In this document: positions 33,346 to 48,219 of the stretch, one piece after another
Layout of the letters: every line of letters starts with the position of its first letter
Numbering within the stretch: the stretch's first letter is position 1
Assembly (NCBI GenBank): GCA_037447655.1
Contig: JBBHKE010002945.1
Span: 62,001 to 126,000, forward strand
Length of the DNA: 64,000 nt
Origin: Zygnema cylindricum
Taxonomy: Eukaryota > Streptophyta > Zygnematophyceae > Zygnematales > Zygnemataceae
Direction: 5' to 3'
Notes under the pieces: model-generated
Seen by the model: only the letters and a program-made list of their open reading frames with translations
The model's database searches: none
What the model was told of the DNA's origin: nothing
Position numbers and translations under genes: made by a program

Positions 33346-36300
33346 AGTTATAGGCCAGCCCTCACGGATACCAGTTTTTGATGGAAGGAAATACCTTTAT
33401 GGGTCTGATTTGGTTGAGTCCTATTTTACTCAAGTTAAACTGTTTGATGTAGTTGATGGCAGTCTTGCTAAAACTGATGCATTCTATGGTGGGAAAAATC
33501 AGCAAGCTTTGCATCTTTTGAAGTTAATAATTTCAGAGGATTTACTTATGTCACATATTAAGATGAAAAAGGCGTCATAAATTTGGACTTCACTGAAAAC
33601 CATCTACCTGAAAGCTAATGCTCAGCATGAGATTTTTACAGCTGGGAACATTTGGGACTATAGGTATACAGGTGGTAGTATGGCAGAATATTGTAATGGA
33701 CTTTGGCTTTTATTAACAGATAATACATGTTTAGGAGGGAGCTTCTCCCTTTATCATCAGGCTATGATTCTAATGCGAGGTCTTCTTGAAGAATATAAAA
33801 CAGCCTTAGCAAATTTGAAAAAATTGGATAAGTCAGTCTGGAATCTAACAACAGCTATAGAACTAGCGCTAGAGGAAGAGTCAACAGTAATAGCTCTTTA
33901 TCCAAGAAAGTCTTCTGTTGCTTTAATGTTCAGTATCAACGAAACAGATCTCAAGGTTATCAAGGTTATCAAGGTTTTCAATCTAACAACAAGTGTGTCA
34001 ATGACATCTGTACAAGTGTCCTAAGTTTCTCAAAGCTTGTGAGACAGGTGTGTTCGGAAATGGATGGAAACCAAAAGGGATCTACACACCACAAACGCCA
34101 CCTTTTACACAATCGCCACCCCCTTCCAAAACTGAGGCATTTTCAGCTGACACACCGGAGTCGGAGTCGGTCAACAAGGGAAATGCGCCGGATGTTGTCA
34201 GTTTTCTAAAAATTGACGACAAAGAGTTCTTCGCTATTGCAAAACTGATGCAGGGAGACAAAGGCCACGCATGGATCATGGACTCCGGAAGCTCTTCTCA
34301 TATGTGCTAGAACAAGGCTTCTTTCACAGATCTGCAACCTATGTCTAGTCCTATCCCCACTAGACAGATCTACTAAGCTTTTGGTGTCACAGTTGAAGCA
34401 AAAGCCCAAGGGACTCTCATCCTTATGTGTGAGATAGATGGACAAGCAGTCCCTATAACTCTCTATGATGTGCTGTATGTCCCTCAGTTTAAAAATAATA
34501 TTTTTCTACATCAGTTGCATAAAGTAAAGGCTTTGAAATACTTCAGAAGCAAGGAAAGAAAATAGTCAGCAAAGAGAGAAAGGTAGTTGTAATGGGAACT
34601 AGAGGCCCTAACAACTTGTACCGGATAGACCTGGTGAATATAACTTCTTTTGCTTACCCGAGTGTCTTATCCGATAGTGTTTTGTGGCATAAGAGATTGG
34701 GTCATGTTGATAACGACAAGCTCAAAAAGATGGTAAAGAATGATATGGTAGAAGGAGTTAAACTTGGTAAGCAACAGTCAAATATTTGTGATGGCTGATG
34801 GCTGTGCTCTGGGTAAGCATCATAAACTTCCCTTACCTCAAACCGAATATTTTAGAGCAACTAATCTCTTGGAGCTTATTCATTCAGATGTGTGGGGACC
34901 CTCCAAAATACAATCTCCAGACGACTTCTCCAAATTCAGCCGGATCTATTTCATGAAGGAGAAAAATGAGGTCTTCACCCACTTTCAACACTTTTTGATC
35001 TGGGCAGAAAAGCTTCACGGCATATCAATTCTTTCTCTAAGATCTAATAATGGAGGTGAATATATTTTCAATGAATTTGCTGCTTATTTAAAAGAAATGG
35101 TATCTTCAGTTTACCGTTCCATATACCTCTGAGCAGAATGGAGTCTCAGAAAGGTTGAATATAACTCTAACTGAGAGTGTTAAATCTATGATGGCTGATA
35201 AAGGAGTAGATACTAAGTTTTGGACTGAAGCTTATCAAACTGCAGCATATATTAGGAACACATTAGAAACTAGATTTGTTCAAGGAAAGACACCTTATGA
35301 AGTATGGACAAGTAGAAAACCAGATGTCAGTCACTTCATAGTTTTTGGTAGTAAATGCTTTGTACTAGATAATTTACCAAACTGGAAACTAAGTTCGAAG
35401 TCCAAACCGGGAATCTTCATGGGATATGATGATGAATCTGTAGGATACAAGGTTTATTGTCCTTAGAAACATACTATTCAGATTGCCATAATATTTTAGT
35501 GAATGATGAGATTGAATCCATAGATGTATTTAGTATGGATGAAAGTGAGAAGAAAGAAAAATTCTAGAAATATGTCATTTTGGATCAGATTCCGTTTCAG
35601 TCATCTACAGCTTCTACTTCTTCTTCTCCTGGAGTGCAAAATACAGAAATGCCATCAGCTCCTGAACCGCAAAGAACAACTGCCACTAATATTCCTCGAC
35701 CTCAGAATCGAAGTCGGGATCCAACAGTTCCAACCTCAGATTTTTTCCGGGGGGGAGAAGAGAGAGTTCTCGCTTAAGGGGAGAACAAGTTCAATATGAT
35801 TTTTTTTGCAAGCACTGGGGAGCCTCTTACCATTCAAGAAGCATTTCCTGTTCCTGAAAAGGATCACTGGATAGCAACTGCAAATGATGAGATGAGGTTG
35901 ATTATGGAAGCTCACACGTGGGAGCTTGTGGAGCTTCCACTAGATCGGAAAGCCATTGGCTGCAAGTGGGTCTTCAAAGTGAAGCTCAACCCAAACAACA
36001 TTATTGAAAGGTATAAAGCTCGTCTGGTTGCAAAGGGCTTTAGTCAAAAAGAAGGAATAGACTATGAGGAAACCTTTTCTCCTATTGTCAAGTTTCCCAC
36101 TATTAGAGTCTGGTTGTCCCTAAGTGCAATAGAGAATATGGAGCTACATCTAAATGGATGTTAAAACTACTTTCTTGCATGGAGATTTAGAGGAAGTAAT
36201 TTATATGAAACAACCTGAAGGGTAGGTAGAAAAAAGAAAGGAAAATCTAGTCTGTAAACTGTTGAAATCACTGTATGGATTAAAACAGGCTCTACGTCAG

Positions 36301-37380
36301 TGGATTTTGAAAATAGATGAGTTTCTTACCAGTCTAGGTTTCACAAAGATCAGCTCAGATCCCTCCGTTTATGTCATGGAAGGAGAGAATGGTGTGATCT
36401 GTGTAGCAATGTATATAGATGACTTGCTGCTTATAAGTAAGTCTATAAATAAGATAAATAAGATAAAAGCATCTTTGAATGCCAAGTTTAAAATGAAGGA
36501 TTTAGGCGAGGCAAAGTATATCCTAGGCATTCATGTTGAGAGAGATAGGAATTAGAAGGTAATTTATCTCACTCAGAAAGAGGCCATTCGAAATGAACTT
36601 GAAAGATTTGGCATGGCAGAGGCAAAAGGGAGTGCCACCCCTATGGAGTTCACACAAAAAGTGGAAGGAAATAAGACAGATGGAGGAATGCTACTCGAGG
36701 ATGACATTGAACCAGGGGAGTTAGAGTTCATGTCCACAATTCCCTACAGACAGATTGTTGGTAGTCTTATCTATTTCATGAACTGCACGCGTTCTGACAT
36801 TGCAACCGCAGTTGGAGCTCTGAGCCGAAGCCTTTAGAACCCAAAAAGATTAGATTGGGAGGCAGTAAAACGAGTTCTCAAATATCTTGCAGGAACACGG
36901 GATATCCAACTTTCTTTCGGAGGAGATAAAGTGAAAATCAACACCTAGATCGATACAAGTTACGGTGACATGCCAAGCCAACGCTCTACCACTAGATTCA
37001 TTTTAAAGATCGGTGTCGGTACTTGCTGCTGGACCAGCAAGCTTCAAAAGATGACTGCTCAATCAACCATGGAAGCTGAATATATGGCAGCCACCTCAGC
37101 TGTTAAAAAACTTCTTTCGGTAAAATCTCTTTTACAAGAACTGAAATTTATGCAGTTAGGTCTTCAAGTCCTATGGTGTGACAATCGTGATATTGTATTT
37201 CTAATCCAAGTTATCACTTCCAAAGTAAACATATAGATATTAAATTACACTTGTGAGACAAAGGTAATTGCTGAAGTCTGAAGCTTAACTACTTACATGA
37301 GGAAATGGTGTGAGATACTGACAAAACCCTCACGCACCAAAATTAAAATTTTGTAGAGAGGCATGTGGTCTTAGTAGCTA
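33290..37380 (+). pseudogene. Family F gag-pol, heavily decayed
   Basis: Gag leader QVIGQPSRIPVFDGRKY, a Gag body with a TAA near 33579, protease WIMDSGSSSHMC near 34272 followed by a stop, WHKRLGHVDNDKLKKM near 34687, integrase with HSDVWGP and RSNNGGEY (D replaced by N), EQNGVSERLN near 35137, RT starting near 35870 with YIDDLLLIS near 36415, RNase H with STMEAEYMAATSAVK near 37060 and CDNRDIVFL, then a polypurine tract before 37404. Many stops and frameshifts. The zinc knuckle is not recognisable. The nearest relative in the window is family E. Confidence 0.88.
33346..33360 (+). other. Degenerate half-tRNA PBS of family F
   Basis: AGTTATAGGCCAGCC follows the LTR. It aligns with GTTATGGGCCCACC of families A and C with a G-to-A change and further differences. 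It is translated in frame as VIGQP. Confidence 0.55.
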
Positions 37381-37403
37381 GTAGAGTCTAAAGCTTTAAG
37401 GAG

Positions 37404-38281
37404 TGTTGTTTTTAAAGCTTTAGTCCTCACTTAGCCTCTTATGTGAGGGGGGTATCTTCTTACTTAGTTTATTTTGTGGAAGCTTGGTTCAATATGTACT
37501 AGAATTAGTGTAACAGTGAACAGTGAGAGAGTACACTGTGTATCACATTAACCGGACACGCGTCAACAAACTGAAATGAGACACTCTGCAAGACTCGGTT
37601 CTATGACTCAAACGAACTAAAGACCGAGGCGTCACACAAAGTCTCATCTTGGATGAAACTTCTCAAAGATGGACGGCGGGGATTTGCTGCCGACGGACGC
37701 TGGTCAGGGAAGACCACGTCTATGATTATCAGACGTGTTTTTGTACAGTATAGTGTGACATAACATATCTTATTTTTGTACTTAGACGTGTTTTGTTTGA
37801 TAAAGGGCTCAGTTTAGGTTCATTCTGTATGACATACCTTCAAATATTTAAGTATCCTCTTTAGCTATGGTAGATATTATTGATGCATGGCTGATATGCT
37901 TTCTTACCTTGATTAGGATAGTGAGTGGTTTCTAGCATTCAAAAAGATAGATCTTTTTGGTATAAGAGTAGGACTTAACCATTTTAGAAGTTAGGAACTT
38001 GTTGTATCAAATTATGCTTTAGCATTTTGATATCTTTGACTAAGAGTTTCTTTCAGGTCTGTTTGCAGATCTCTGTGTAAATTTGCACTTATGTTCATCA
38101 TTGTATAATCTGCAATAAGTCAGATTTGTAGGCCATTTCGTTGCCTAATTTGTTTTTGGCTGCGTTCCAAAGTTGTATGTTTTTTTGATCATCTGTGAGA
38201 GCTTCTTGCTTGTTTTAATTCTATGATCACTACTCCTGTCTCATCTTCATCTTCAAAAGGTGTAGTATCCACAGAAAAACA
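37404..38281 (+). repeat. 3' LTR of family F
   Basis: 878 bp, collinear with 32373-33345 apart from the missing 60-bp duplicate and small indels. Ends AGAAAAACA. Confidence 0.9.
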
Positions 38282-39150
38282 CTCCAAAGAGAGCGTGTCT
38301 TATTTTCCGTGAGGGAAAAAAGAGAGAGGAAAAATGGAGAAGGAAAGAAAAAAAAAAGGAAAAAGACGAGATGGAGAGAGAAAAAGAATAGAAAATAGAG
38401 GAAAAAAACAGAGGGAAATTAAAACCACAGTAATACTATATGTTATGTAAATTTTACTAAGCTTTACCTGCGAACCAAGATAGACAAAGACCACCAAAAC
38501 TTAAAGAAATAATGGAAAAAATAGAGTTTAACTACTGACCACGAATAGTATGGAAAAGAAATATTCCTTTAAGGAATTGAAATTTTAATAAGCATCTAAG
38601 TAAAAACGGGGATCCAAAAACGGCAGGTATAACCTGACATGAGTGATTATTCTTTAGAGAGAGAGAAGGAGAGAGAGCGAGAGAGAGAGGCAAACAGGGA
38701 GAGAGAGATTTGTTTTGCAGTAAAAGAAGAGAGGAGCTGTACTAATAGAAAGTGGGAAAAAAATGACCCTATTATTTTTTCCATCGGTGTTTTTTTTTTT
38801 TTTTACATTACATGTTTTGTAACCTGATTAGTCCTCAAATTTTGTTCATAAGTTTGCAAGGGAATGAATTCTTGTACGGTTCACGTCCGTGAGCTTCGTT
38901 TTCGTAATTCTTCAAAAACGAAAAAGTGCATTCCAAACATGATGTCCGATGGCGAACGACAATTGCCATTTGGTTTTCGCAACAGTCAAGTTTTGACGTA
39001 TAGAACTGCATCTTTTGTCCGCCGCTACCCTCCAAAACGGTCAAAATTGACCGTCCCAACCGTCACCGCCATGATTTTTGTCATTTTATGAAATTTGGTA
39101 TACGGATCCCAAAATTTATGACATTGTTTTCCCCTTTTTCCAAGTGTGAA
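38282..39150. other. Non-coding region with purine-rich tracts
   Basis: 38290-38420 is almost all purine (GAAAAAAGAGAGAGGAAAAA-type). 38655-38710 is GAGAGA-rich, and a T-run lies near 38790-38802. No element, gene or RNA could be recognised in the remainder. Confidence 0.5.
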
Positions 39151-39159
39151 CCATGCAAT

Positions 39160-40215
39160 TAACTACTTTGGTTGCACATAGTCACTGATGTCACTTTGTC
39201 AAAAATTCTACGTTTGAAGTACATATTGGTACAAATAAAGTACCGTTGAGTACAAATTTGACGGTCAGTTGGTCGGACAACTTTGACTTTCAAAATATTG
39301 TTTCAACCGCTTAAAAATTTGCCGCGCTTGTGGACGTCGACCGTCATAATAAAATTAGCAAGTCACACTGTCGACAAACGTTTACGTTAACAAAATTGCA
39401 GCAGCCACATGTAAATAAAAGTGTTGCGAACAGTCATTTTTTGTCTTTATGTGAGCTCCACGGCGAGAGCACTTAGCCGCAAAATTGAAATTGAATCGTC
39501 TAAACGTTACATTGAACTTAGACACAAAGTGAAACGAAACCTCTTTAAACTAAAGTGAACTACTCTAAGTCTTGTACGGAAATACCAAAACGCACGAAAT
39601 GAAATTTCGTTGTTAACGTAAAAATGTTGATTCATAGATAATGTGGCTCGATTTCGTCGCGCGTGACGACGCGCATTTTTTCCATTTAATTTCAATTGAT
39701 ATTTTGACTCCAGTTCGTTTCATTACAATGTACAAAGTTTATTTCGTTTCGTGCGTTCTAATATTTCCATACAAGACTTATCGTACTTTAGTTTAAAGAG
39801 GTTTCGTTTCACTTTGTGTCTAAGTTAAATCTAGCGCTTAGACTATTAAATTTCAATTTTGCGGCTAAATGCTCTCACCAAGGAGCTCAAGTAAAGACAA
39901 AAAATAACTGTCTGCAACACTTTTATTTACATGTGGTTGTCGCAGTTTTATTACCGTAAACATTCGTTGGCCGTATGACATGCTAATTTTATTAGCGAAT
40001 TGATCATGGTAGTGATTGTTTTGGTTGCGCACAGACATTTACATAATTTTGTCAAAAATTGTATGTTTGAAGTACACATTGGTACAAGTAAAGAACCATT
40101 GAGTTTAAATTTGAAAGTCAATCGGTTAGACAACTTTGATTTTCAAAAAATTGTTTCAACCGCTTAAACTTTTGTCGCACTTGTGAATGTTGACAGTCAT
40201 AATAAAATTAGAAAT
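39160..40215. repeat. Long imperfect inverted repeat flanked by direct repeats
   Basis: Arms 39349-39605 and 39730-39995 are imperfect reverse complements (matching stretches include CACATGTAAATAAAAGTGTT and GAAACGAAACCTCTTTAAAC) around a ~125-bp loop. Outside them, about 39160-39360 and 40010-40215 are direct repeats of each other (TTGTCAAAAATT, TATGTTTGAAGTACACATTG-like, CAACTTTGA...CAAAA...TTGTTTCAACCGCTTAAA). No transposase ORF is present. It could be a non-autonomous foldback or MULE-like DNA element. Confidence 0.7.
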
Positions 40216-41175
40216 TCACAGGGCCGGCTTTAACAATAATAGTGGATCAAACTTGTTTCTTAATGGGTATTTAAGTGTTATGAATATAGAGTTTTGAATT
40301 TGGTAGACGACCGCGAAAGAATCGCACGATTTGGAGTTGTATTTTAAGAGATATAGTGATTAGTGTGTTTAGGCGACAGCGCGAGGTCAATATAACCACT
40401 GGGTATCATTGAAACGGGTTAAGGGTCAAAAGTAGCCGCGAAATTTAAGGCGTACGTCTTTAAAGTACTAATAGTCGTTTAGTAAATATGATGGTTCGTT
40501 TCTTACGATTTTTTTAGTACGAAACTTCATAAGTTAAAATTTGTAAATTTCGGAGGTAGTTTCGCGTGTAACATTTGTAACGCGCGAACGTGCGAAGTCG
40601 CGTTTCAATTCGCGCGCACTTTTGCACGTAAATGTTATGTAGTAAAATGAAGCATTTGATTGGTTAGAAAATGCTACGTAGTTAGTGAGAAATTTACCAC
40701 GCTTTTGCATTGGTCAGTCTGAGTCTTTACTGATCAATGATTGGCCTAAGTAAAATCTATTCAACGGAGCCTTGATTCTGGCCTAGGTAGTCGAGGGTGA
40801 TGATGGATAAATGGTGAAGTCGAAGAGAAAAGTAAACATCTTTTCCTTTGGAAAAATTTGGAGAAATTCTGACTGATCTTGGTCTTGAGCGATTAAAACC
40901 AAATTGGAGCATTGGCATTTTGGCACTAAAATCTCTTACTAACTAAGTAGTGTTTTAGAAAATAAGAGATAGAATACTTAAGAGTGAAGAGCACTGGAAA
41001 ACACTTTAAAATGAAGGGTTAAGCCATGAGGGCAAGAGACCAAGCTAATATTATGTGGACAAAAGCTTCTTCTAATTTAAAGTTTATCCTTATATGGGTG
41101 ATGTCCAATGTGAATGTGTATTTTCCAATGTGTGGAATGTGTGGTTGAAATTGGTTGTAGTAATGGGATTTTTTG
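40216..41175. other. Unassigned non-coding region
   Basis: Contains CAGGGCCGGCTTTAAC at its start, which resembles a hAT-type terminus but has no partner that I can find, and a run of CG-rich hexamers near 40570-40625 (CGCGCGAACGTGCG). No ORF or known repeat seen. Confidence 0.4.
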
Positions 41176-43206
41176 AGAGAAAACATTATTAATAACTATC
41201 CTAACACTAATTATATAGATTAATAACTGTATCAATACTAATTATACAGACTTATAACTGAACCAATACTGATTATACAAAATACTAACTATAAAACACT
41301 AACTATACATACTAAAAACTGTACTAATAGTTATTATACAAATTCATAACTATACTAATACTATTTTTAAAATATATTAATTGTACCAAAACTAATGATA
41401 GAAAACCATAATTGTACTCACCTACTAATAACTTTACTAATACTACTTATACATACTACTATATGTACCAACAGCTTGACTAATACAGATAATACACAAA
41501 TAATTAGTACGGTTATCTCATATAAGTACAGTTATTAGTCCGTATGGTTATTGATTATAATAATTGTTAGTTTGTATATGTACTATTAATAAAGTGCTTA
41601 ACCTGCATATCTCGTATTAGTAAACTGCTTAATCTATATATTTAGTATTATTATCCTTTGTGTCTGCATTCTTAGGATTATTATTAAGATTAGTATAGTT
41701 ATTTGTAATGTAGAATTAGTATTAGGACAGTTATTAGTAATGCATAATTCCCAATAGTACAGCTATTAGCAAGTATAATAAGTATTAGTACAATTATAAG
41801 TACGTATAATAAGTATTAGCACAATTATTAGTTTGTATATTTAATATGAGTCAAGTTATAAGGTTGTATAATTAGTAATAGTACACTTATTAGTCGATGT
41901 AATTAGGATTTAAAGAGTTATTAGTCTGTATAGTTAGTGGTAGTACAATTATTACTAATGTTTAATTATTATTACGACAATCAATGTATCCTTTCTATGA
42001 GTATTTAAACTAATTAAATAATAAAGGTTCTACCACTGTACTAACACTAAATATACCACTGTACTACCACTAACTATACAAGCTAATAACTATAAAATAT
42101 TTATTATATAAAATCTAAAAAATACTAATTGCATAAATTAATAATGTGCTAACAAAGAACCGTACTAATATCATTGTACAGACAAAAAAGACTAATGATA
42201 CAAATTATACAGACTAATAACTACAATATTACTAATCATACAAACTAATAACTGCGTTAATACTAATGATATGCACGAATAGTACGACTAAAACTAATTA
42301 TACAATAGTGAAAAACTGCAAATTATAAATTACTAACCATTGTACCAACACTAATTATACATTACTAATAAGTGTACTTAAACTAATTACACAACACTAA
42401 TTACACTTAACAATAACTGTATTGGCACTAATAGTAAAGACTAGTAACTGTATTTATACTCATTATTTATCCAAATAAGCATACCAGTACTAGTTATACA
42501 TACTAGAAATTGTGCTAATACTAATTATATAGACTAATAACTAAACAAATACTGATTACACTTACTCATTACTATACTAATATTGATTATACAACTTAAC
42601 AACTATACAAATACTAATTATACAGACCAAAAATTGAGTTAGTATTAATTATACAGACAAATATCTGTAAAAATTCAGATTATGTGAAAATTCTGATTAT
42701 ATAGTCATTGTCTTGATAATAATTATACATTACTAAAAAATGTCCTAATACTAATTATACACGCTATTAACTGCACTAACACTAATTATATGGACTTATA
42801 AACGTATTAACACTAATTATACACCCTAATATCTGTGTTAATGCTAATTAAACGGTATTTAGAACTGTACTAACATAGCTATATAGACTAATAACTATGT
42901 CAATACAAATTATACAAACTACTATATAAACTACTAAGTGCAATAATACTAATGATAGACTAAAACTAATTATTCAAACAACTAGGTGAACCAATACTGA
43001 TTATACAAACTACTAACAATAAAATAATAATAATACATACTAAAAGTTGTAATAATACTAATTATACAAACTAAATATACTTGTACTAATGTTACAGAAT
43101 AATAATAGTACCAATAGTAATTATACATACTCATAACTTCACTAATGTTGATTATGCGTACTAATACCTAGCCTAATACTGATTTTATAATTAGTATTAG
43201 TAAAAT
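41176..43206. repeat. Minisatellite higher-order block R2 (inverted R1)
   Basis: Reverse complement of the R1 organisation: ACTAAT-orientation units from the right edge down to about 41990, TTAGT-orientation to about 41510, then ACTAAT again. Specific landmarks (CTAAGAATGCAGACTACAAAGG-type at 31210 and its complement near 41670; the ATAATCAGAATTTT landmark near 42680) confirm collinearity with R1. Divergence from R1 is clearly greater than between the two S arms. Confidence 0.85.
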
Positions 43207-44744
<1,538 letters not shown>

Positions 44745-45256
44745 TGAAAGGATCTTACACAAAAAATCAGAGTGTAAGACTACAACGGAAGCATTCATAA
44801 AAATTCACACGAGAGAGAGCTGTCCACAAAAGCTAATGTATTTCATAGATATTTTCTCCAATAAAATATTAAGTTTCCCCTCCCTCTAAGCTGCAGTATA
44901 TTATACTGCAAGTGTAACGTCACAATCTCAAACTATAAAAACAAACCAAACAATAAAGTGCGCACGAAGCGCCTACAAAACAAATAGCGTCTTACATCGG
45001 AACTACAAGGTACAAAAGTACAAAACACACGTACAGTCAAAAACAAATAAAGACAAAACGATCCCACCAATGGTACACACCAAACGAAACAAAACCTGGT
45101 CGTCGCCAAATTGAATCTCCGCGAGACCAAGGAACTACAAAACCGTACTACGCAACTCAATGAATCTAAACCAACGAAGACCACTAACTTGACGTAACAA
45201 CAAATAAGCCGGCCGCGCAACAAACCGCGACGGCCGATTACAACTTTGACTCAACA
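44745..45256 (-). repeat. 3' LTR of family D
   Basis: 512 bp, starts TGTTGAGTCAAAG (at 45256) and ends CCTTTCA. An almost identical LTR is at 21929-22440 on the opposite strand. Confidence 0.95.
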
Positions 45257-45280
45257 ATCCCCCTCTCAAACTTGTAATCA

Positions 45281-48201
45281 TTATATCAATCCTAATTTTG
45301 GTCTCCCTCTCAACAACACATCATGAGCTACAGCTTTCGTCAACATATCTGCGGCTTCCTCTAACGTCGAAATGTACAAAAACTCAATCTCTTTCGTAGT
45401 GACCAAATTGTGTAAGAAGTGCCACTGAATCCTATTATGTTTTGTCCTTATGTGAAATATAGGATTCTTGACCAACGCCATCGAACTCATACTGTCAGAA
45501 AAGGTTTTCATGCATCCAATAAAAATTCCCAATTCTCCAAGTAGCTCTTTAATCCAAATCAATGTTTTAGATGTGTGACACGCCGCCATATATTGTGCTT
45601 CGGTTGAACTTAGTGCAACAGTTGGCTGGAGTCGCGAACTCCAAAAAAGTGCCACAACGCCAAAAACAAAAGCATATCTAGACGTTGTCTTCCGTGAGTC
45701 AAAGTCTCCACCCTAATATGCATCATAATATCCCACGCACTCCAAAGACGTCCGTCCAGATCGAAACAATAAACCAATCTCAACCGTACCTGCAAGGTAA
45801 CGAAATATCCTCTTCACGGCCTCCCAATGAATCTTTTGGGAGCCTGACAAAATCGGCTCACGACAAAAACTGCGGCTGAAATATTCAGTTGCGTGGCCAT
45901 ACTCAAATACATCAAACTCCCAACGGCCTCACGATAGGGCACGTTGATTGTTTCCTCTTCAAATTTGCGATATTGAAGTTTGGAATCTACTGGTGTCAAA
46001 ACCGGCTTAGAATCCAACATAGCAAATTTTGTCAGTACTTCTTTGCAATACTGCGGCTGCGACAATGTAATATCCCCATTATCGTACCTTAAAACTTCCA
46101 CTCTAAGAATATATCGTACGTCCCCCAAATCTGTGACTTTAAATTGTAGACTTACGTACTTCTTCAATTCCGCGATTCGCGTCAACTTGTCACATATCAT
46201 CAAAAAATCATCCACGTAGAGACAAAATATGATTTGATCATTCCCCTCAACTTTTACATAAACTCCAGATTCTAAAACTGTTCGTACAAATCCAAATTCG
46301 GTCAAAACTTTGTGTAACCTTAAGTACTAAGTCCTTGGCGCTTGCTTAAGTCCGTACAACGACTTTCGCAGCCGCCATACCTTCCTCTCCTTCGAGACTA
46401 CTCTTTCCGGAACTTTCATATAAACCTCCTCCTCTAAGTCACCATTCAAGAACGCGGTCTCTACGTCCATTTCGTGAATGTGTTTTTTGCCGGCAGCGGC
46501 AATAGCAATAAATCAAATTTGACCATTGGTGCATATGTTTCCGAATAGTCAACTCCCTCACTTTGTTGAAACCCCTTGCAATTTAACCAAGCCTTATGTT
46601 TTACTACTTCCCCTAATGCACCAATATTGGTTTTAAAAATCCATTTTCCATCAATAGCCTTTTTAGCCTTCGGTAGGCTTACCTCCTCAAAAGTACGGTT
46701 GTCAATAATTGATTGAAGTTCCCTTTCCCGTGACAGTTTCCAATGTGTCTCCCAATCGGATGGATTTCGTGCTTCCACATACCATTGCGGATCACCCGGC
46801 TAATTCTCACATAATGATTGCTATAAAAGAAAATCATCCTCTATCGCCGCCGAATTAAAAATAATACGAATTCTCCACATTTCCCTTTCCATCAAAAGAA
46901 AGGCGAGCCGGTTTCTTTCCCCTATTTTCTCGCATACTCCTCGGCTCAAATTCTTTCTCCTCTTTTGCTGGTTCCTCCTCAATAATATTTGGTTCACTCG
47001 ATTTAGAAGACGAAGATTTCCTCGTGTCCGAAGACATTCGGGAATTTTTGCTTCGTTAATCCCCACCAATGTTACCAAAATTAACATTTTCCACAATTTT
47101 GCCTTTCCTTTTTTAAACATTGGAGGTGGATTCCGGCTCAATTTCCGAATTCGAACCCTTAATGTCATGAAGATCAAGAATTTCAAATTCCTCATGGAAA
47201 TCAAGATTAGAATATCACTTGGCCGATCGAGAGATTGTGGATAATAAATCCTCGTGAAAATCCACATTTCTTGACTCCTCAATGATATTTCGAATCGGAT
47301 CATAAACTGGATAAAGACTCCCCTTGGTGCTATATCCCACAAACTAACCACTCCGACTCCTCGATGCAAATTTACCTTTTCTCTTTTGTGATTGAATATA
47401 AACCGACGCACGGCATCCCAAAATTCGAATGTGGTGGTGTACGATTTCGGCCATACCACAATTCGTACGGAGTCTTATAACCCGAAACAGTTGTATTCAT
47501 CCGGTTGCAAATATAATTTGCCCTTAATATTGTATCGCCCCATAAATTAATACTCTTTTCGGATCCATGTACCATGGACCGTACCATCTCTTGAAGAGTG
47601 CAGTGCTTTCTTTCGGCAACGCTATTTGATTCCGGTGAGTAAGAAGCGATTTATTGGTTAGAAATCCTCCACTCTTTACAATAAGGATCAAAAGCAAGAA
47701 ATTCCCCTCCGTTATCCGATCTAATAGATTTTAATTTTCTCTCATATTGCCTTTCGGCCATCACATGCCATTCTTGAAAGCGTAAAAATGCTTCAAACTT
47801 GTGTTTAAATAATATTACCCATGTGAAGCGAGAGAAGTCGTCCACCACCACCATTATATATTTGTTTCCACCAATCGTCTTCGACTTCACGTCCCCACAT
47901 AAATCGATATGCATCAGATCAAGTAGATGCTTGGATCAGTGCATGGGATCCTTGGCCAGCTGCGGCTTTCGGATTTGTCTCCCTTTACGACCTCCCTTAC
48001 ATCCGTTAATTTTCTCCCCGACGCCAAATCTAGACCCCTTATGCTCCCATTTTTTATCATCCGTCGTAAACTCCTTTCGGGTGTGTGACACATCCACTGG
48101 TGCCACAAAGTTAAATCGCCTTTCAATTCGGAGATTTGCGAAATAATGCCGTCAAATTTTGGGTGGGCTTTCAGCCGACGCCATTTTAGGCGACTATGCA
48201 A
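45281..48201 (-). pseudogene. Family D pol: integrase, RT, RNase H
   Basis: GAG-pre-integrase LWHQWMCHTPERSLRRM near 48105, integrase with HIDLCGD, VVVDDFSRFTW and RSDNGGEF (47910-47700), a target-binding region near 47587-47372, RT with KWIFKTNIGALGEV near 46630, LNGDLEEEVYM near 46450, KSLYGLKQAPR near 46360 and YVDDFLMI near 46220, and RNase H with SSTEAQYMAACH near 45600 and LVKNPIFH near 45475. Ends at TAA near 45281. The protease is largely lost between 48260 and 48201. Frame breaks near 47650, 47380, 46810, 46480, 46310 and 45660. Confidence 0.9.
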
Positions 48202-48219
48202 AAAATTCGAGACTATGCT

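Larger units (their letters stand above)
32373..38281 (+). mobile_element. Copia family F element
   Basis: LTRs 32373-33345 and 37404-38281 (start TGTTGTTTT, end AACA) flank a gag-pol related to family E. Target-site duplication: CTCCG at 32368-32372 and CTCCA at 38282-38286, one transition apart. It inserted in non-satellite DNA and is heavily decayed. Confidence 0.9.

Noticed and set aside
40216-40240. hAT-like terminus CAGGGCCGGC
   Set aside because: No opposite terminus, 8-bp duplication or transposase was found nearby.
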